From positions 261,194-325,193 of the forward strand of contig NZ_KQ949080.1 in NCBI RefSeq assembly GCF_001514305.1: a stretch of DNA of 64,000 nt, read 5' to 3'. Shown piece by piece: positions 45,017 to 54,210 of this stretch. Source of the stretch: Streptomyces dysideae. GTDB taxonomy: Bacteria > Actinomycetota > Actinomycetes > Streptomycetales > Streptomycetaceae. Under the pieces are notes generated by a model. That model ran no database searches and was not told where the DNA came from. It saw only the letters and a program-made list of their open reading frames with translations. The number at the start of each line of letters is the position of its first letter. The first letter of the stretch is position 1. The translations under genes were made by a program, and so were the position numbers.

Positions 45017-47122
45017 TTGAACAGCAACAAGCACACGGAGTTGGCGAACCACATCTGGTCCGTCGCCGACCTCCTGCGAGGCGACTACAAGCAGTCCGAA
45101 TACGGCAAGGTCATCCTGCCGTTCACTGTGCTGCGCCGTCTCGAATGTGTTCTGGAGCCCACCAAGAACAAGGTCGTCGAGCAGGCCGCCGCATTGAAGG
45201 ACCAGGAGGACATCGACGCCGACCGCTGGCTGCGCCGCGCCTCGGGCCTCACCTTTTACAACAGCAGTACCTACACCCTGAAGAAGATTGCCAGCGACGC
45301 GGGCCACACCGACGAGCACCTCATCGAGTACATCGGGGCGTTCTCACCCAACGCCAAGGAGGTCCTGGAGCGGTACGAGTTCGCCCGCCAGATCACCAAG
45401 CTCCATGACGCGAAGCTGCTCTACAAGGTGATGGGAAGGTTCGCCGACCTGGACTTGCGTCCCGTCGAGCGCGACGAGAACGGCGAACTCGTCCTCGATG
45501 ACAAGGGACAGCCCAAGGTGGTGGTCTCCAACCACCAGATGGGGTACGTCTTCGAGGAACTCATCCGCCGCTTCGCCGAGCAGTCCAACGAGACCGCCGG
45601 TGAGCACTTCACCCCGCGCGAAGTCATCGAGCTGATGGTCAACCTCCTGATCGCCCCGGACGAGGACGCCCTCACCATCCCCGGCGCGGTGCGCACCGTA
45701 CTCGACCCGGCCTGCGGCACCGGGGGCATGCTCACCGCCACAGAGGAACACATCCGCGCCTTCAACCAGGACGCCACGGTCAAGGTCTACGGCCAGGAAC
45801 TCAACCCCGAATCCTGGGCGATCTGCCGCTCCGACTTGATGATCAAGGGCCAGGACCCCGACAACATCAAGTACGGCAACTCCTTCAGCAAAGACGGACA
45901 CAAGGAGGACAGGGACGACCCCGACAAGGTCACCAAGTTCGACTACCTCCTTGCCAACCCGCCCTTCGGCGTGGAGTGGAAGAAGGTCAAGGACGAGGTA
46001 GAGCACGAGTACGAGACCCTTGGCGAGAGCGGCCGCTTCGGCGCCGGCCTGCCGCGCATCAACGACGGCTCCCTGCTCTTCCTCCAGCACATGCTCTCCA
46101 AGCGCCAGCCCGCCGAGTGGGTGCCGCCGAAGGGACCGGACGAGCCGGGACGCTGGAAGGGCGGCAGCCGCATCGCCATCGTCTTCAACGGCTCCCCGCT
46201 GTTCACCGGTGCCGCCGAGTCCGGCGAGTCCAAGATCCGCCAATGGATCCTGGAGAACGACTGGCTGGAGGGCATCGTCGCCCTGCCCGACCAGCTCTTC
46301 TACAACACCGGCATCTCCACGTACTTCTGGATCCTGACCAACCGCAAGGCCCCTGGCCACCAGGGCAAGGTCGTCCTCCTCGACGCACGCGAACACTTCA
46401 TCAAGATGCGCAAGTCCCTCGGGGACAAGCGCAAGAAGATCGACGACAAGCAGATCGAGGAACTGACCCGCCTGTACGGCGAGGCTCTCGACGTCGCCAG
46501 CAACCCCGAACACCCGCTGTACAACAAGGTCAAGGTCTTCAAGAACGAGGACTTCGGCTACCACCGCATCACGGTCGAACGGCCCCTCAAGCTGCGGTTC
46601 GAGATCACCGAGGCGGTGCTCGCGTCGCTCGCGGTATCGAAGCCGGTCCAGAAGTTGGAGAAGGCCGAGGCGTTCATCGAGGCCCTGAAGCCGGTGATCG
46701 GACAGCGGTGGCTGACAAAGTCGGAAGCATGGGTGGCGATGAAGGACGCCGTGGTCGCGGCGGGGCTGACCTGGCCCACGGGCGCGCCGTTCAACAAGGC
46801 GCTAAGGGACGCGGTCGGGGTACGGGACTCGGAGGGTGAGGCCCAGACGCTGAAGGGCGGAGCCCATGAACCCGATCCGGAGCTGCGGGACTACGAGAAC
46901 GTACCGCTGGAGGAAGACGTCGAGGCGTACCTCAAGCGCGAGGTCCTACCACACGAGCCGGACGCCTGGATCGATCACGACAAAACAAAGGTCGGGTACG
47001 AGATCCCGTTCACTCGGCACTTCTATGTGTACGAGCCGCCGAGGCCGCTGGCGGAGATCGACGCAGAATTGAAGGCCCTTGAAGCGCAGATTCAGACGCT
47101 GCTAGGTGAGGTGGCGGGATGA
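45017..47122 (+). CDS. hsdM: Type I restriction-modification methylase subunit
   Basis: A 701-aa HsdM. TTG 45017 with a GGAAGG box about 8 nt upstream is chosen because the protein starts exactly at the conserved HsdM N-terminal helix (ELANHIWSVADLLRGDYKQS). Motif I is LDPACGTGGMLTATEEHIRA near residue 232, motif IV LLANPPFGVEW near 310, followed by ISTYFWILTNRKAPG. The C-terminal extension beyond 520 is longer than in the E. coli protein. It modifies adenine with HsdS. The stop overlaps hsdS by 4 nt. Confidence 0.94.
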   Translation: MNSNKHTELANHIWSVADLLRGDYKQSEYGKVILPFTVLRRLECVLEPTKNKVVEQAAALKDQEDIDADRWLRRASGLTFYNSSTYTLKKIASDAGHTDEHLIEYIGAFSPNAKEVLERYEFARQITKLHDAKLLYKVMGRFADLDLRPVERDENGELVLDDKGQPKVVVSNHQMGYVFEELIRRFAEQSNETAGEHFTPREVIELMVNLLIAPDEDALTIPGAVRTVLDPACGTGGMLTATEEHIRAFNQDATVKVYGQELNPESWAICRSDLMIKGQDPDNIKYGNSFSKDGHKEDRDDPDKVTKFDYLLANPPFGVEWKKVKDEVEHEYETLGESGRFGAGLPRINDGSLLFLQHMLSKRQPAEWVPPKGPDEPGRWKGGSRIAIVFNGSPLFTGAAESGESKIRQWILENDWLEGIVALPDQLFYNTGISTYFWILTNRKAPGHQGKVVLLDAREHFIKMRKSLGDKRKKIDDKQIEELTRLYGEALDVASNPEHPLYNKVKVFKNEDFGYHRITVERPLKLRFEITEAVLASLAVSKPVQKLEKAEAFIEALKPVIGQRWLTKSEAWVAMKDAVVAAGLTWPTGAPFNKALRDAVGVRDSEGEAQTLKGGAHEPDPELRDYENVPLEEDVEAYLKREVLPHEPDAWIDHDKTKVGYEIPFTRHFYVYEPPRPLAEIDAELKALEAQIQTLLGEVAG

Positions 47123-48417
47123 GCCGGACGACCACGGTCCGCGGGGCCGCTGAGGTCGCCTTGGGCCGACAGCGTTCACCGCAGCACGACTCTGGACCTC
47201 ACATGGTCCCGTACCTGCGCGCGGCGAACGTGAAGGATGGTGTGCTCGATCTTAGCGACGTGAAGCAGATGAACTTCACTCCGGCGGAACAGCAGGTTTT
47301 TTCCCTCCGCCCTGGTGACGTCCTCGTCACTGAAGGCAGCGGGAGCCTTGGCTCCGTGGGTGCTTCAGCAGTCTGGCGGGGCGAGTTGGAAGGCGTGGTT
47401 TGCTTTCAGAACACGCTCCTGCGGTTGCGTCCGAGAGAGGGAATTACTGAGGGGCGATTCCTAGAGTGGTGGGCCCGCTCTGCTTTTGGTAGCGGGGTGT
47501 TCGCATCTGTGGCGACAGGAGCGAATATTTATCACATCAGTGCTGAGCGTGTACGGGCGCTGCCGATCGCCCTGCCTAGGGTGGACGAACAGGCGCGGAT
47601 CGCGGCATTCCTCGACGCTGAGACAGCGCGCATTGATCAGCTGGCCATGTTGCGCAACAAGAGTCTGGAATTGCTGCGCGAGCGCATGCAATCTCGTCTC
47701 GACAACGCAGTGCGAGGCGGCGTACGAAGTGGCGGGAAACGCGCCGAGTATTCACCACTTGGACTCATTCCAAGTGAATGGCGACAAGGGCGTCTTCGTA
47801 ATGTTGACTGTGAGGTTCAAACAGGGCCGTTCGGGAGTCAACTGCATGCCGAGGATTACATCGAAGACGGTTGGCCCGTAATCAATCCAGCCAACATCCG
47901 GCAGCAAGGCTTGGTCGCGGACCGGAGTGTCACCATCAGCGATGCCGTGCGTGAACGGCTTTCTCGCCACATTCTGCGCGTGGGAGATGTGGTTTTCGGA
48001 CGCCGAGGAGAATTGGGGCGTGCGGGTATTGTTGCTGACGCTCAAGAAGGTTGGATCTGCGGTACCGGTTCGCTTCGTGTCCGGTTCGAGGGAGAAGCAT
48101 TCCATGCCGGATACCTCCGCCGATATCTGGCCATTCCTGCTGTGCGTCACTACTTCCAGCTGCACTCGGTGGGAAGCACAATGGCGAATCTGAACAGTTC
48201 GATCCTGCTCAACATGCCACTCTTGCTACCGGACATTTCTGAACAACAACGCATCTCGCGTGACTGCGATGATATCGAGCTGCACAGCCAGAAGCGCGAG
48301 CTGCTCATTGCGCGGCAGCTCACTTTGCTCTCTGAGCGCCGCCAGGCTCTGATCACCGCAGCCGTAACCGGCCAGTTCGACGTATCCACCGCAAGCGGAC
48401 GAGGAATTGAGGACTGA
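47119..48417 (+). CDS. hsdS: Type I restriction-modification specificity subunit
   Basis: A 432-aa HsdS with two target-recognition domains separated by coiled helices. The first repeat ends LPRVDEQARIAAFLDAETAR and continues into a coil; the second ends LPDISEQQRISRDCDDIELH with a C-terminal coil (LLSERRQALITAAVTG). It starts at ATG 47119 overlapping hsdM (ATGA). The base composition, especially about 47470-48350, is clearly more A/T-rich than hsdM and hsdR, typical of exchanged recognition domains. It determines the sequence recognised by both methylation and cleavage complexes. Confidence 0.93.
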   Translation: MSRTTTVRGAAEVALGRQRSPQHDSGPHMVPYLRAANVKDGVLDLSDVKQMNFTPAEQQVFSLRPGDVLVTEGSGSLGSVGASAVWRGELEGVVCFQNTLLRLRPREGITEGRFLEWWARSAFGSGVFASVATGANIYHISAERVRALPIALPRVDEQARIAAFLDAETARIDQLAMLRNKSLELLRERMQSRLDNAVRGGVRSGGKRAEYSPLGLIPSEWRQGRLRNVDCEVQTGPFGSQLHAEDYIEDGWPVINPANIRQQGLVADRSVTISDAVRERLSRHILRVGDVVFGRRGELGRAGIVADAQEGWICGTGSLRVRFEGEAFHAGYLRRYLAIPAVRHYFQLHSVGSTMANLNSSILLNMPLLLPDISEQQRISRDCDDIELHSQKRELLIARQLTLLSERRQALITAAVTGQFDVSTASGRGIED

Positions 48418-48424
48418 TCGCGTT

Positions 48425-51400
48425 ATGAGCCCTGTCCATCACGAGTCCGCCTTCGGCGATGCCATAGTCGCGGCTCTGCGCGAGCACGGCTGGGAAGAGG
48501 CGAGCCCTACTGGCTACCGGCCCGAGCTCGGGTTCGACACCAACCAGTTGTTCACCTTCATCGGGGCCACGCAGCCCACCCCGTGGAACGAGCTGCTCCG
48601 CTACTACGGCGGAGATCCGAATGCCGCTCAGCGCGGGTTCGTGAAGCGGCTCGACAGAGCGATCGCCGACGCTGACGGCGGTGTGCTCCAAGTGCTCCGT
48701 GATGGAGTCAAGGACCAGGGTGTCCGGATCCGGCTCGCGTACTTCAAGCCATCGCTCGTCGAGTCCGAGTCGATTCTCGCCAACTACCACCATAACCGGC
48801 TCACAGTCGTCCGGGAGCTTGAGTACGCCACCAAGCAGGCGGACCGCGGTCACCGGCTCGACCTCACCCTCTTCCTGAACGGGATCCCGCTCGCCACCGC
48901 CGAGCTGAAGAATCCGCTCACCGGGCAGAACGTGGAAGACGCGAAGAAGCAGTACCGCACCGAGCGCGATCCCAGTGAGCTGATCTTTACCCGCCGGGTG
49001 GTCGCGAACTTCGCGGTCGACCCGGACCTGGTCTTCGTGGCGACCCAGCTGCGGGGAGAGAAGACCTGGTTCCTCCCGTTCAACACCGGCTCGGAGGGCC
49101 CCGGTCACCCGGGTGGTGCAGGGAATCCGTCGGCGACCGAGCCGGGTACGTACGCGACCTCGCACCTGTGGGAGCAGATCTGGCAGCGGGACAACTGGCT
49201 GGAGCTGCTCGAGCGGTTCGTTCACCTCCACAAGGAGACGGACGGCGAGGGCAAGGCGAAGAAGTCGCTGATCTTCCCCCGCTTCCACCAGTGGCACGCG
49301 GTACGCGAGCTCACCTCGCACGCCGCCCGGCACGGGTCCGGGCACAACTACTTGGTGATGGCGTCGGCCGGATCGGGCAAGTCGAACACCATCGCCTGGC
49401 TGGCCCACCGGCTGTCGTCCCTGCACACCCTCACCGACGCCTCCATGCTCGCCCCGGACGCGGTGGCGGCAGGTCTGCTGCCGGGCAAGCCGGTCTTCGA
49501 CAAGGTCGTCATCATCACCGACCGCACTGTCCTGGACCGCCAGCTCCAGGACACGGTGGGCAGCTTCGAGCAGACTGCCGGCCTGGTGGTGAAGGTGAAG
49601 AAGGAGGGCGGAGCGAAGTCCGAGCAGCTCGCCGCGGCACTCTCCCAGGAGACCGGGAAGATCGTCATCGTGACGCTGCAGACCTTCCCGGCACTCATCG
49701 ACTACCTGCAGCGCACGCCGACAGAGATCAAGGGCCGGCGGTTCGCGATCGTCATCGACGAGGCGCACTCCTCGCAGTCCGGTGACGCGGCCACCGCCGT
49801 CCGCAAGACCCTGCGCGACCTCGGCTTGGACGCGGACTCCGAGGACGACGGAGCCGTAGAGGTCGAGGCGGAGGATGGTGGGAAGGAAGCGAACAGCACC
49901 GAGGCTCGGCTGAAGAAGAACGCTGCGGACCGCGGGCAGAGCCCGAACCTGTCCTATTTCGCGTTCACCGCGACGCCGAAGGCGAAGACGCTGGAGCTGT
50001 TCGGGACCCTCGACATGGTCGAGGGGAAGGAAACCTACCGGCCCTTCCACACGTACTCGATGAAGCAGGCGATCGAGGAGGGCTTCATCCTCGACCCGCT
50101 GAAGAACTACGTCACGTACGACACGTACTGGAAACTGGTCAACAAGAACCCGGACGACCGGGAGGTCGACCCGGCGAAGGCGAACCCGCTCCTCGCCCGG
50201 TACGCGCTCACCCATGCCTCGACCGTCGCCCAGCACGCGCAGGTGATCGTCGAGCACTTCAAGGAGCACACCGCCGGCCGTCTCGGCGGCCGGGCCAAGG
50301 CGATGGTCGTCACGGCCTCCCGGCAGAGCGCGGTGCAAATGGCGCGCTCGATCAAGAAGTACATCGGGGACCGTGACTACCAGGGCATCGGTGTACTGGT
50401 GGCGTTCTCCGGGACGCTGACCTACGACGGGGACGAGCGGACCGAGTCGAAGGAAAACGGCGGGCTGGCCGAGAGCGCGCTTCCGAAGGCATTCGCCTAC
50501 ACTCGGGCCGACGACAAGAGCATCAAGAGCGGCGGTCCCGGCAAACCGGAGTACCGGATCCTCGTGGTCGCGGAGAAGTACCAGACAGGCTTCGACCAAC
50601 CGCTGCTGACGACGATGTACGTCAACAAGAAGCTGGGCGGCGTCTCCGCCGTGCAGACGCTCTCCCGGCTCAACCGGACGGCCGAGCGCAAGTCCCAGAG
50701 TGACCTCGCCGTTCTGGACTTCGTCAACGACGCCGACGACGTACAGGGCGCCTTCATCCCGTACTTCGCACAGGCCATGACGCTGCCCAGCGACCCCAAC
50801 CTGCTCTACACCGCGCAGGGCAAGGTCATGAAGGCGGAGATCGTCGTCGACGCGGAGATGGAGGCATTCGTCGAGGCGTACCTGGCCGCCCAGGACCAGG
50901 CGGCCGGCAACACCGCCAAGTGGGAGAGGCTGCACGCCGAGCTGTACCGGCTCACCGACCCTGCCCGGGACCGGTTCGCCGAACTACTGGAGGACGAGGG
51001 CGACAAGGACAAACTGAAGCAGGCGGAGGACTTCCGGGCCGACCTCAACGGCTACGTGCGCATGTACGGCTTCCTCGCGCAGATCGTGCCGTACAGCGAC
51101 CCTGAACTGGAGCGCCTCTACCTCTTCGGCCGCCACCTCCTCAACCGGCTGCCGCGCCGCGAGGACGCCGGGGTAGACATAGGCCAGGTCGACCTCACCC
51201 ATCTGAAGGTGCAGAAGACCGGCGAGCACGACAAGAGCCTGACCGCCGAAGGGCCCGCCCTGATGAAGGGCATGGGCGACGGCTCGGGCGGCGCCAAGGA
51301 GCCGGAGCAGTCCATGCTCTCGGAGCTGATCGAGCGGTTCAACGACAAGTTCGGCACCGGGCTCACCACCCAGGACGTCCTGCCGGCCTTCGAGGAGGCC

Positions 51401-51637
51401 GTAGCCGACAAGGACGTACGCCAGGCCGCGCTGGGCAACGAGTCGGAGGAGAAGTTCGGGCACGTCTTCGAGCCGGTCTTCGAGGAGAAAATGATGGACC
51501 ACATCACTCTCACCGCGGAGATGGGCCGCCAGTACTTCAGCCCGCAGCCGGACTTCCGCAGCTCGCTCAACCGCAGCGCGCGCAGCGCCGCATGGCGCAT
51601 GATCAGGGATTCCGCCGGTCTCGACGACATGACCTGA
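48425..51637 (+). CDS. hsdR: Type I restriction-modification motor/nuclease subunit
   Basis: A 1070-aa HsdR starting at ATG 48425. The N-terminal PD-(D/E)XK nuclease holds the Asp in RLDLTLFLNGIPLATAELKN and its Glu-Leu-Lys near residue 160. The helicase motor has Walker A SAGSGKSNTIAWLAHRL near residue 315, DEAH VIDEAHSSQSGDAA near 445, TATPKAKTLELFG near 515 and a motif VI region KLGGVSAVQTLSRLNRT near 750. The C-terminal helical part is acidic. It translocates and cleaves unmodified DNA with HsdM2S. The start is 8 nt downstream of hsdS. Complete length. Confidence 0.94.
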   Translation: MSPVHHESAFGDAIVAALREHGWEEASPTGYRPELGFDTNQLFTFIGATQPTPWNELLRYYGGDPNAAQRGFVKRLDRAIADADGGVLQVLRDGVKDQGVRIRLAYFKPSLVESESILANYHHNRLTVVRELEYATKQADRGHRLDLTLFLNGIPLATAELKNPLTGQNVEDAKKQYRTERDPSELIFTRRVVANFAVDPDLVFVATQLRGEKTWFLPFNTGSEGPGHPGGAGNPSATEPGTYATSHLWEQIWQRDNWLELLERFVHLHKETDGEGKAKKSLIFPRFHQWHAVRELTSHAARHGSGHNYLVMASAGSGKSNTIAWLAHRLSSLHTLTDASMLAPDAVAAGLLPGKPVFDKVVIITDRTVLDRQLQDTVGSFEQTAGLVVKVKKEGGAKSEQLAAALSQETGKIVIVTLQTFPALIDYLQRTPTEIKGRRFAIVIDEAHSSQSGDAATAVRKTLRDLGLDADSEDDGAVEVEAEDGGKEANSTEARLKKNAADRGQSPNLSYFAFTATPKAKTLELFGTLDMVEGKETYRPFHTYSMKQAIEEGFILDPLKNYVTYDTYWKLVNKNPDDREVDPAKANPLLARYALTHASTVAQHAQVIVEHFKEHTAGRLGGRAKAMVVTASRQSAVQMARSIKKYIGDRDYQGIGVLVAFSGTLTYDGDERTESKENGGLAESALPKAFAYTRADDKSIKSGGPGKPEYRILVVAEKYQTGFDQPLLTTMYVNKKLGGVSAVQTLSRLNRTAERKSQSDLAVLDFVNDADDVQGAFIPYFAQAMTLPSDPNLLYTAQGKVMKAEIVVDAEMEAFVEAYLAAQDQAAGNTAKWERLHAELYRLTDPARDRFAELLEDEGDKDKLKQAEDFRADLNGYVRMYGFLAQIVPYSDPELERLYLFGRHLLNRLPRREDAGVDIGQVDLTHLKVQKTGEHDKSLTAEGPALMKGMGDGSGGAKEPEQSMLSELIERFNDKFGTGLTTQDVLPAFEEAVADKDVRQAALGNESEEKFGHVFEPVFEEKMMDHITLTAEMGRQYFSPQPDFRSSLNRSARSAAWRMIRDSAGLDDMT

Positions 51638-51770
51638 CCCGAAGCCCGGACAGCCGCCGTGTCTGCTTGATAACCGTGAACCGTACGGTTTCGGCCAGGC
51701 CCGGCGGCCTGTCTGGACGATCACTTGGCACGCGCGCCACACTGAACGCGCCAGAGCAGTTCGCTCGGAC

Positions 51771-53369
51771 GTGTCAAGACGCGGTGACCAGCACGGGGGA
51801 CGTGTGCAGCCTGAACCAATCTCCGGACGGTACGAGCTGACCCACGAGGTACCCGGCGGTGGCATGGGCCGGATCTGGCGTGGCTACGACATCGTCCTGG
51901 ACCGCGAAATCGCGGTGAAACGCATCCGCCCTGACGCGATCACTTCCGCCGAGCGATCCAACGAACTTGCTCTTCGCTTCCGCCGCGAAGCACGCGTCAC
52001 AGCCCGCATCAGGCACCCCGGCGTTCCGCAGGTCTACGACGCCGTACTCGACCAATCCACCGAGCAGCTGTATCTCGTCATGGAGTGGGTGCAGGGCGTC
52101 CCCCTGAGCGCGTACATCCAGCCCACCAAGCCCCTCCCGGTCGCCTGGGCATGCGCGATCGCGGCCCAGATCTGCACGGTGCTGTCCCACGCTCACGCCG
52201 TACCCGTCGTCCACCGGGACCTCAAGCCGGGCAACGTCATGGTCGCCGAGGACGGCACCGTGAAGGTCCTCGACTTCGGCATCGCCGCCATCCTCCGCAC
52301 CGGCGTCACCCGCATCACCTCCACCGGAAACCCGGTCGGCACCAGCCAGTACATGGCGCCCGAACAGGTCCAGGCCGCCCAGGCCACCCCACAGAGCGAC
52401 CTGTACGCACTCGGCTGCGTTCTCCACGAGCTCCTCTGCGGACAGCCGGTCTTCGAGGGCGGCGGCGAGTTCGACCTGATGCACCAGCAGGTCTACGGCA
52501 CGCCGATGCCTCTGCGGCAGCTGCGCCCCGAAATCCCTGAACCGCTGGAGCAGCTGGCCCTTTCGCTCCTGGAGAAGAAGCCGGAGGACCGGCCCACCAA
52601 CGCCCAGGAGGTCTACGACACAGTGCTGCCGTACCTTCCGCTCCCTGGCCAGAAGCAAGCAGCCGAGGAACACGGCCCGGCCCACACCCCGGATCCCACG
52701 CAGCTCTACCGCAGGCCCTACGCCCCGCGACCCCAGCCACAGGCACCCGTTCCCACGCCGACCGTCCTCGACTTGTCCGCGCAGCCCGTCCCTGTCGCCG
52801 CACAGGTACTCGAGGCGATGAAGGCGGCTATCGCCCAGTGCGACGCCCTCCTGGACAAGGGCCGGTTCACGCAGGCCGCGGAAGTACTCCAGGACGTGGT
52901 CGGCCCGGCCGCCACCGGGCTGGGCGCGGAGAATCCGCGCGTCCTGTGGATCCGCAAACGGCGCGCCGCAGTCCTGATCATCGGTGGCGACTTCCGCCGA
53001 GCGCTGCCGGAGTTCGATGCGCTTGCCGATGCGTATGCGCGCACTGCGGGCCCAAACAGCACAGATGCCCTGGAATGCCGACGCCAAGCGGCCTACTGCC
53101 GCGCCGAACTCGGCCAGTCCACGGCCGCTCTGAAACAGTTCCAGGCCGTTCTGGACCAAGTCCGCCAAACCGACGGCGACGCCTCCTCGGAGGCCCTGGA
53201 CCTGCGGCGTAGCATCGGCATGCTCCTCCTCGCGGAGAACCGTGTCCCCGAAGCGCTCGAAGTCCTCCAGCCTCTGCACGAGGACCTGAGCCTCGTGTAC
53301 GGGCCGACCCACGAGGACACCCGCGAGATCGCAGAGATCCTCGCTCGCATTCGCCTGGCGGAAGGCTGA
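51771..53369 (+). CDS. Soluble Ser/Thr protein kinase with TPR-like tail
   Basis: A 532-aa Hanks-type kinase. The catalytic Lys is in DREIAVKRIRP (near 48), HRDLKPGNVMV near 149, DFGIAA near 168 and the APE-equivalent YMAPEQVQAA near 190. The kinase domain ends near residue 285. A Pro-rich linker (about 295-330) leads to about 190 helical residues with TPR-like pairs (for example AECRAELGQSTAALKQFQAV-style repeats). There is no transmembrane segment or PASTA domain, unlike wall-sensing kinases. It lies between the hsd operon and the T7SS locus, near a WD40 remnant, suggesting a signalling or conflict role; no substrate can be named. GTG 51771 is inferred from the frame. Confidence 0.85.
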   Translation: MSRRGDQHGGRVQPEPISGRYELTHEVPGGGMGRIWRGYDIVLDREIAVKRIRPDAITSAERSNELALRFRREARVTARIRHPGVPQVYDAVLDQSTEQLYLVMEWVQGVPLSAYIQPTKPLPVAWACAIAAQICTVLSHAHAVPVVHRDLKPGNVMVAEDGTVKVLDFGIAAILRTGVTRITSTGNPVGTSQYMAPEQVQAAQATPQSDLYALGCVLHELLCGQPVFEGGGEFDLMHQQVYGTPMPLRQLRPEIPEPLEQLALSLLEKKPEDRPTNAQEVYDTVLPYLPLPGQKQAAEEHGPAHTPDPTQLYRRPYAPRPQPQAPVPTPTVLDLSAQPVPVAAQVLEAMKAAIAQCDALLDKGRFTQAAEVLQDVVGPAATGLGAENPRVLWIRKRRAAVLIIGGDFRRALPEFDALADAYARTAGPNSTDALECRRQAAYCRAELGQSTAALKQFQAVLDQVRQTDGDASSEALDLRRSIGMLLLAENRVPEALEVLQPLHEDLSLVYGPTHEDTREIAEILARIRLAEG

Positions 53370-53479
53370 TGGTGTACGGGGCAGCCGCATCGGTGCTTGA
53401 CGGTGATCGGCCAATGTCCCAGAGACGGGGCCAGACTCATAGTCTGCGGTTCAAGAGAAACGACTCGGGAGGGACTCGC

Positions 53480-53790
53480 ATGCCCAAGGCCACCCAGCTG
53501 CGCACCTACACGGTACGGGAGGGCATGCTCGATGAATGGGTGCAGCGGTGGCGTTCGGAAATCGTTCCGCTGCGCCTGGAGTTGGGCTTCACCATCGGAG
53601 GTGCCTGGGTGGACCCGCGAGCGCAACCAGTTCGTGTGGCTCATCTCCTACGACGGTCCGGAGACGTTCGCCGACCGTAACGCGCTTTTACTGGGCTTCG
53701 CCGGAGTGGAAGGCGATGAACCTCGACCCGGACGAGTACTTGGTGCACACCGGCGACCGGACCGTCGAGACGGTCGAGCCGCAGTTGTGA
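53480..53790 (+). pseudogene. NIPSNAP-like small protein with two frameshifts
   Basis: Three frames in succession spell a NIPSNAP/ABM-type protein of about 103 residues. ATG 53480 gives MPKATQLRTYTVREGMLDEW and reads to about GFTIGGAWVD. The next frame carries NQFVWLISYDGPETFADRN, and the third ends in WASPEWKAMNLDPDEYLVHT. Each break is a +1 shift. The upstream GGAGGG box is intact. Either a recent pseudogene or errors in the assembly. Confidence 0.72.
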
Positions 53791-53879
53791 TCACGGGTCC
53801 AGCGGCAGCATGTGGTGTCGCCGTTCGTCGTCACTGAGGACACCGAAGACCCGGCCGCGAGCTCCGGCTTCGAGGAGGT

Positions 53880-54210
53880 TCAAGTCGGGGCAGCGGGCCA
53901 CACCCGGGCCGTGCTGTCGAAGGACGCTGTGAGCAGGCGCGTGCCGTCCCGGGACCAGGCGATCGAGGCCACCTTGTCCTGGTGCACTCCCACGATCGCG
54001 ATCTCCTCAAAGGTGGCGGATGACCAGATGCGCACCGTGCGGTCATCGGACCCGGTGGCGATGAGCCGACCGTCCGGCGACCAGGCGATGGCGCGGACGT
54101 GGCCCTTGAGGACCTCGGGTTCGCCGTGCCAGGAAGCATGGATGGTGCGAGCGGCGCGCTCCAGGGCTGGTCCCAGGTCGCCGGTGGCAGGGCGTGCCGA
54201 GCCATCAGCG
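53880..54210 (-). pseudogene. WD40-repeat remnant
   Basis: On the minus strand an open frame ending at TGA 53882-53880 spells two WD40 repeats (VRAIAWSPDGRLIATGSDD with TVRIWSS, and VASIAWSRDGTRLLTASFD with STARVW). It has no start codon of its own and runs, out of frame, into the 3' end of eccC. I read it as the truncated C-terminus of a former WD40-propeller gene whose front was lost when the T7SS genes and it were brought together. Confidence 0.7.

Noticed and set aside
48353..50935. Minus-strand frame of 860 codons opposite hsdR
   Set aside because: Shadow of hsdR; no recognisable domain.
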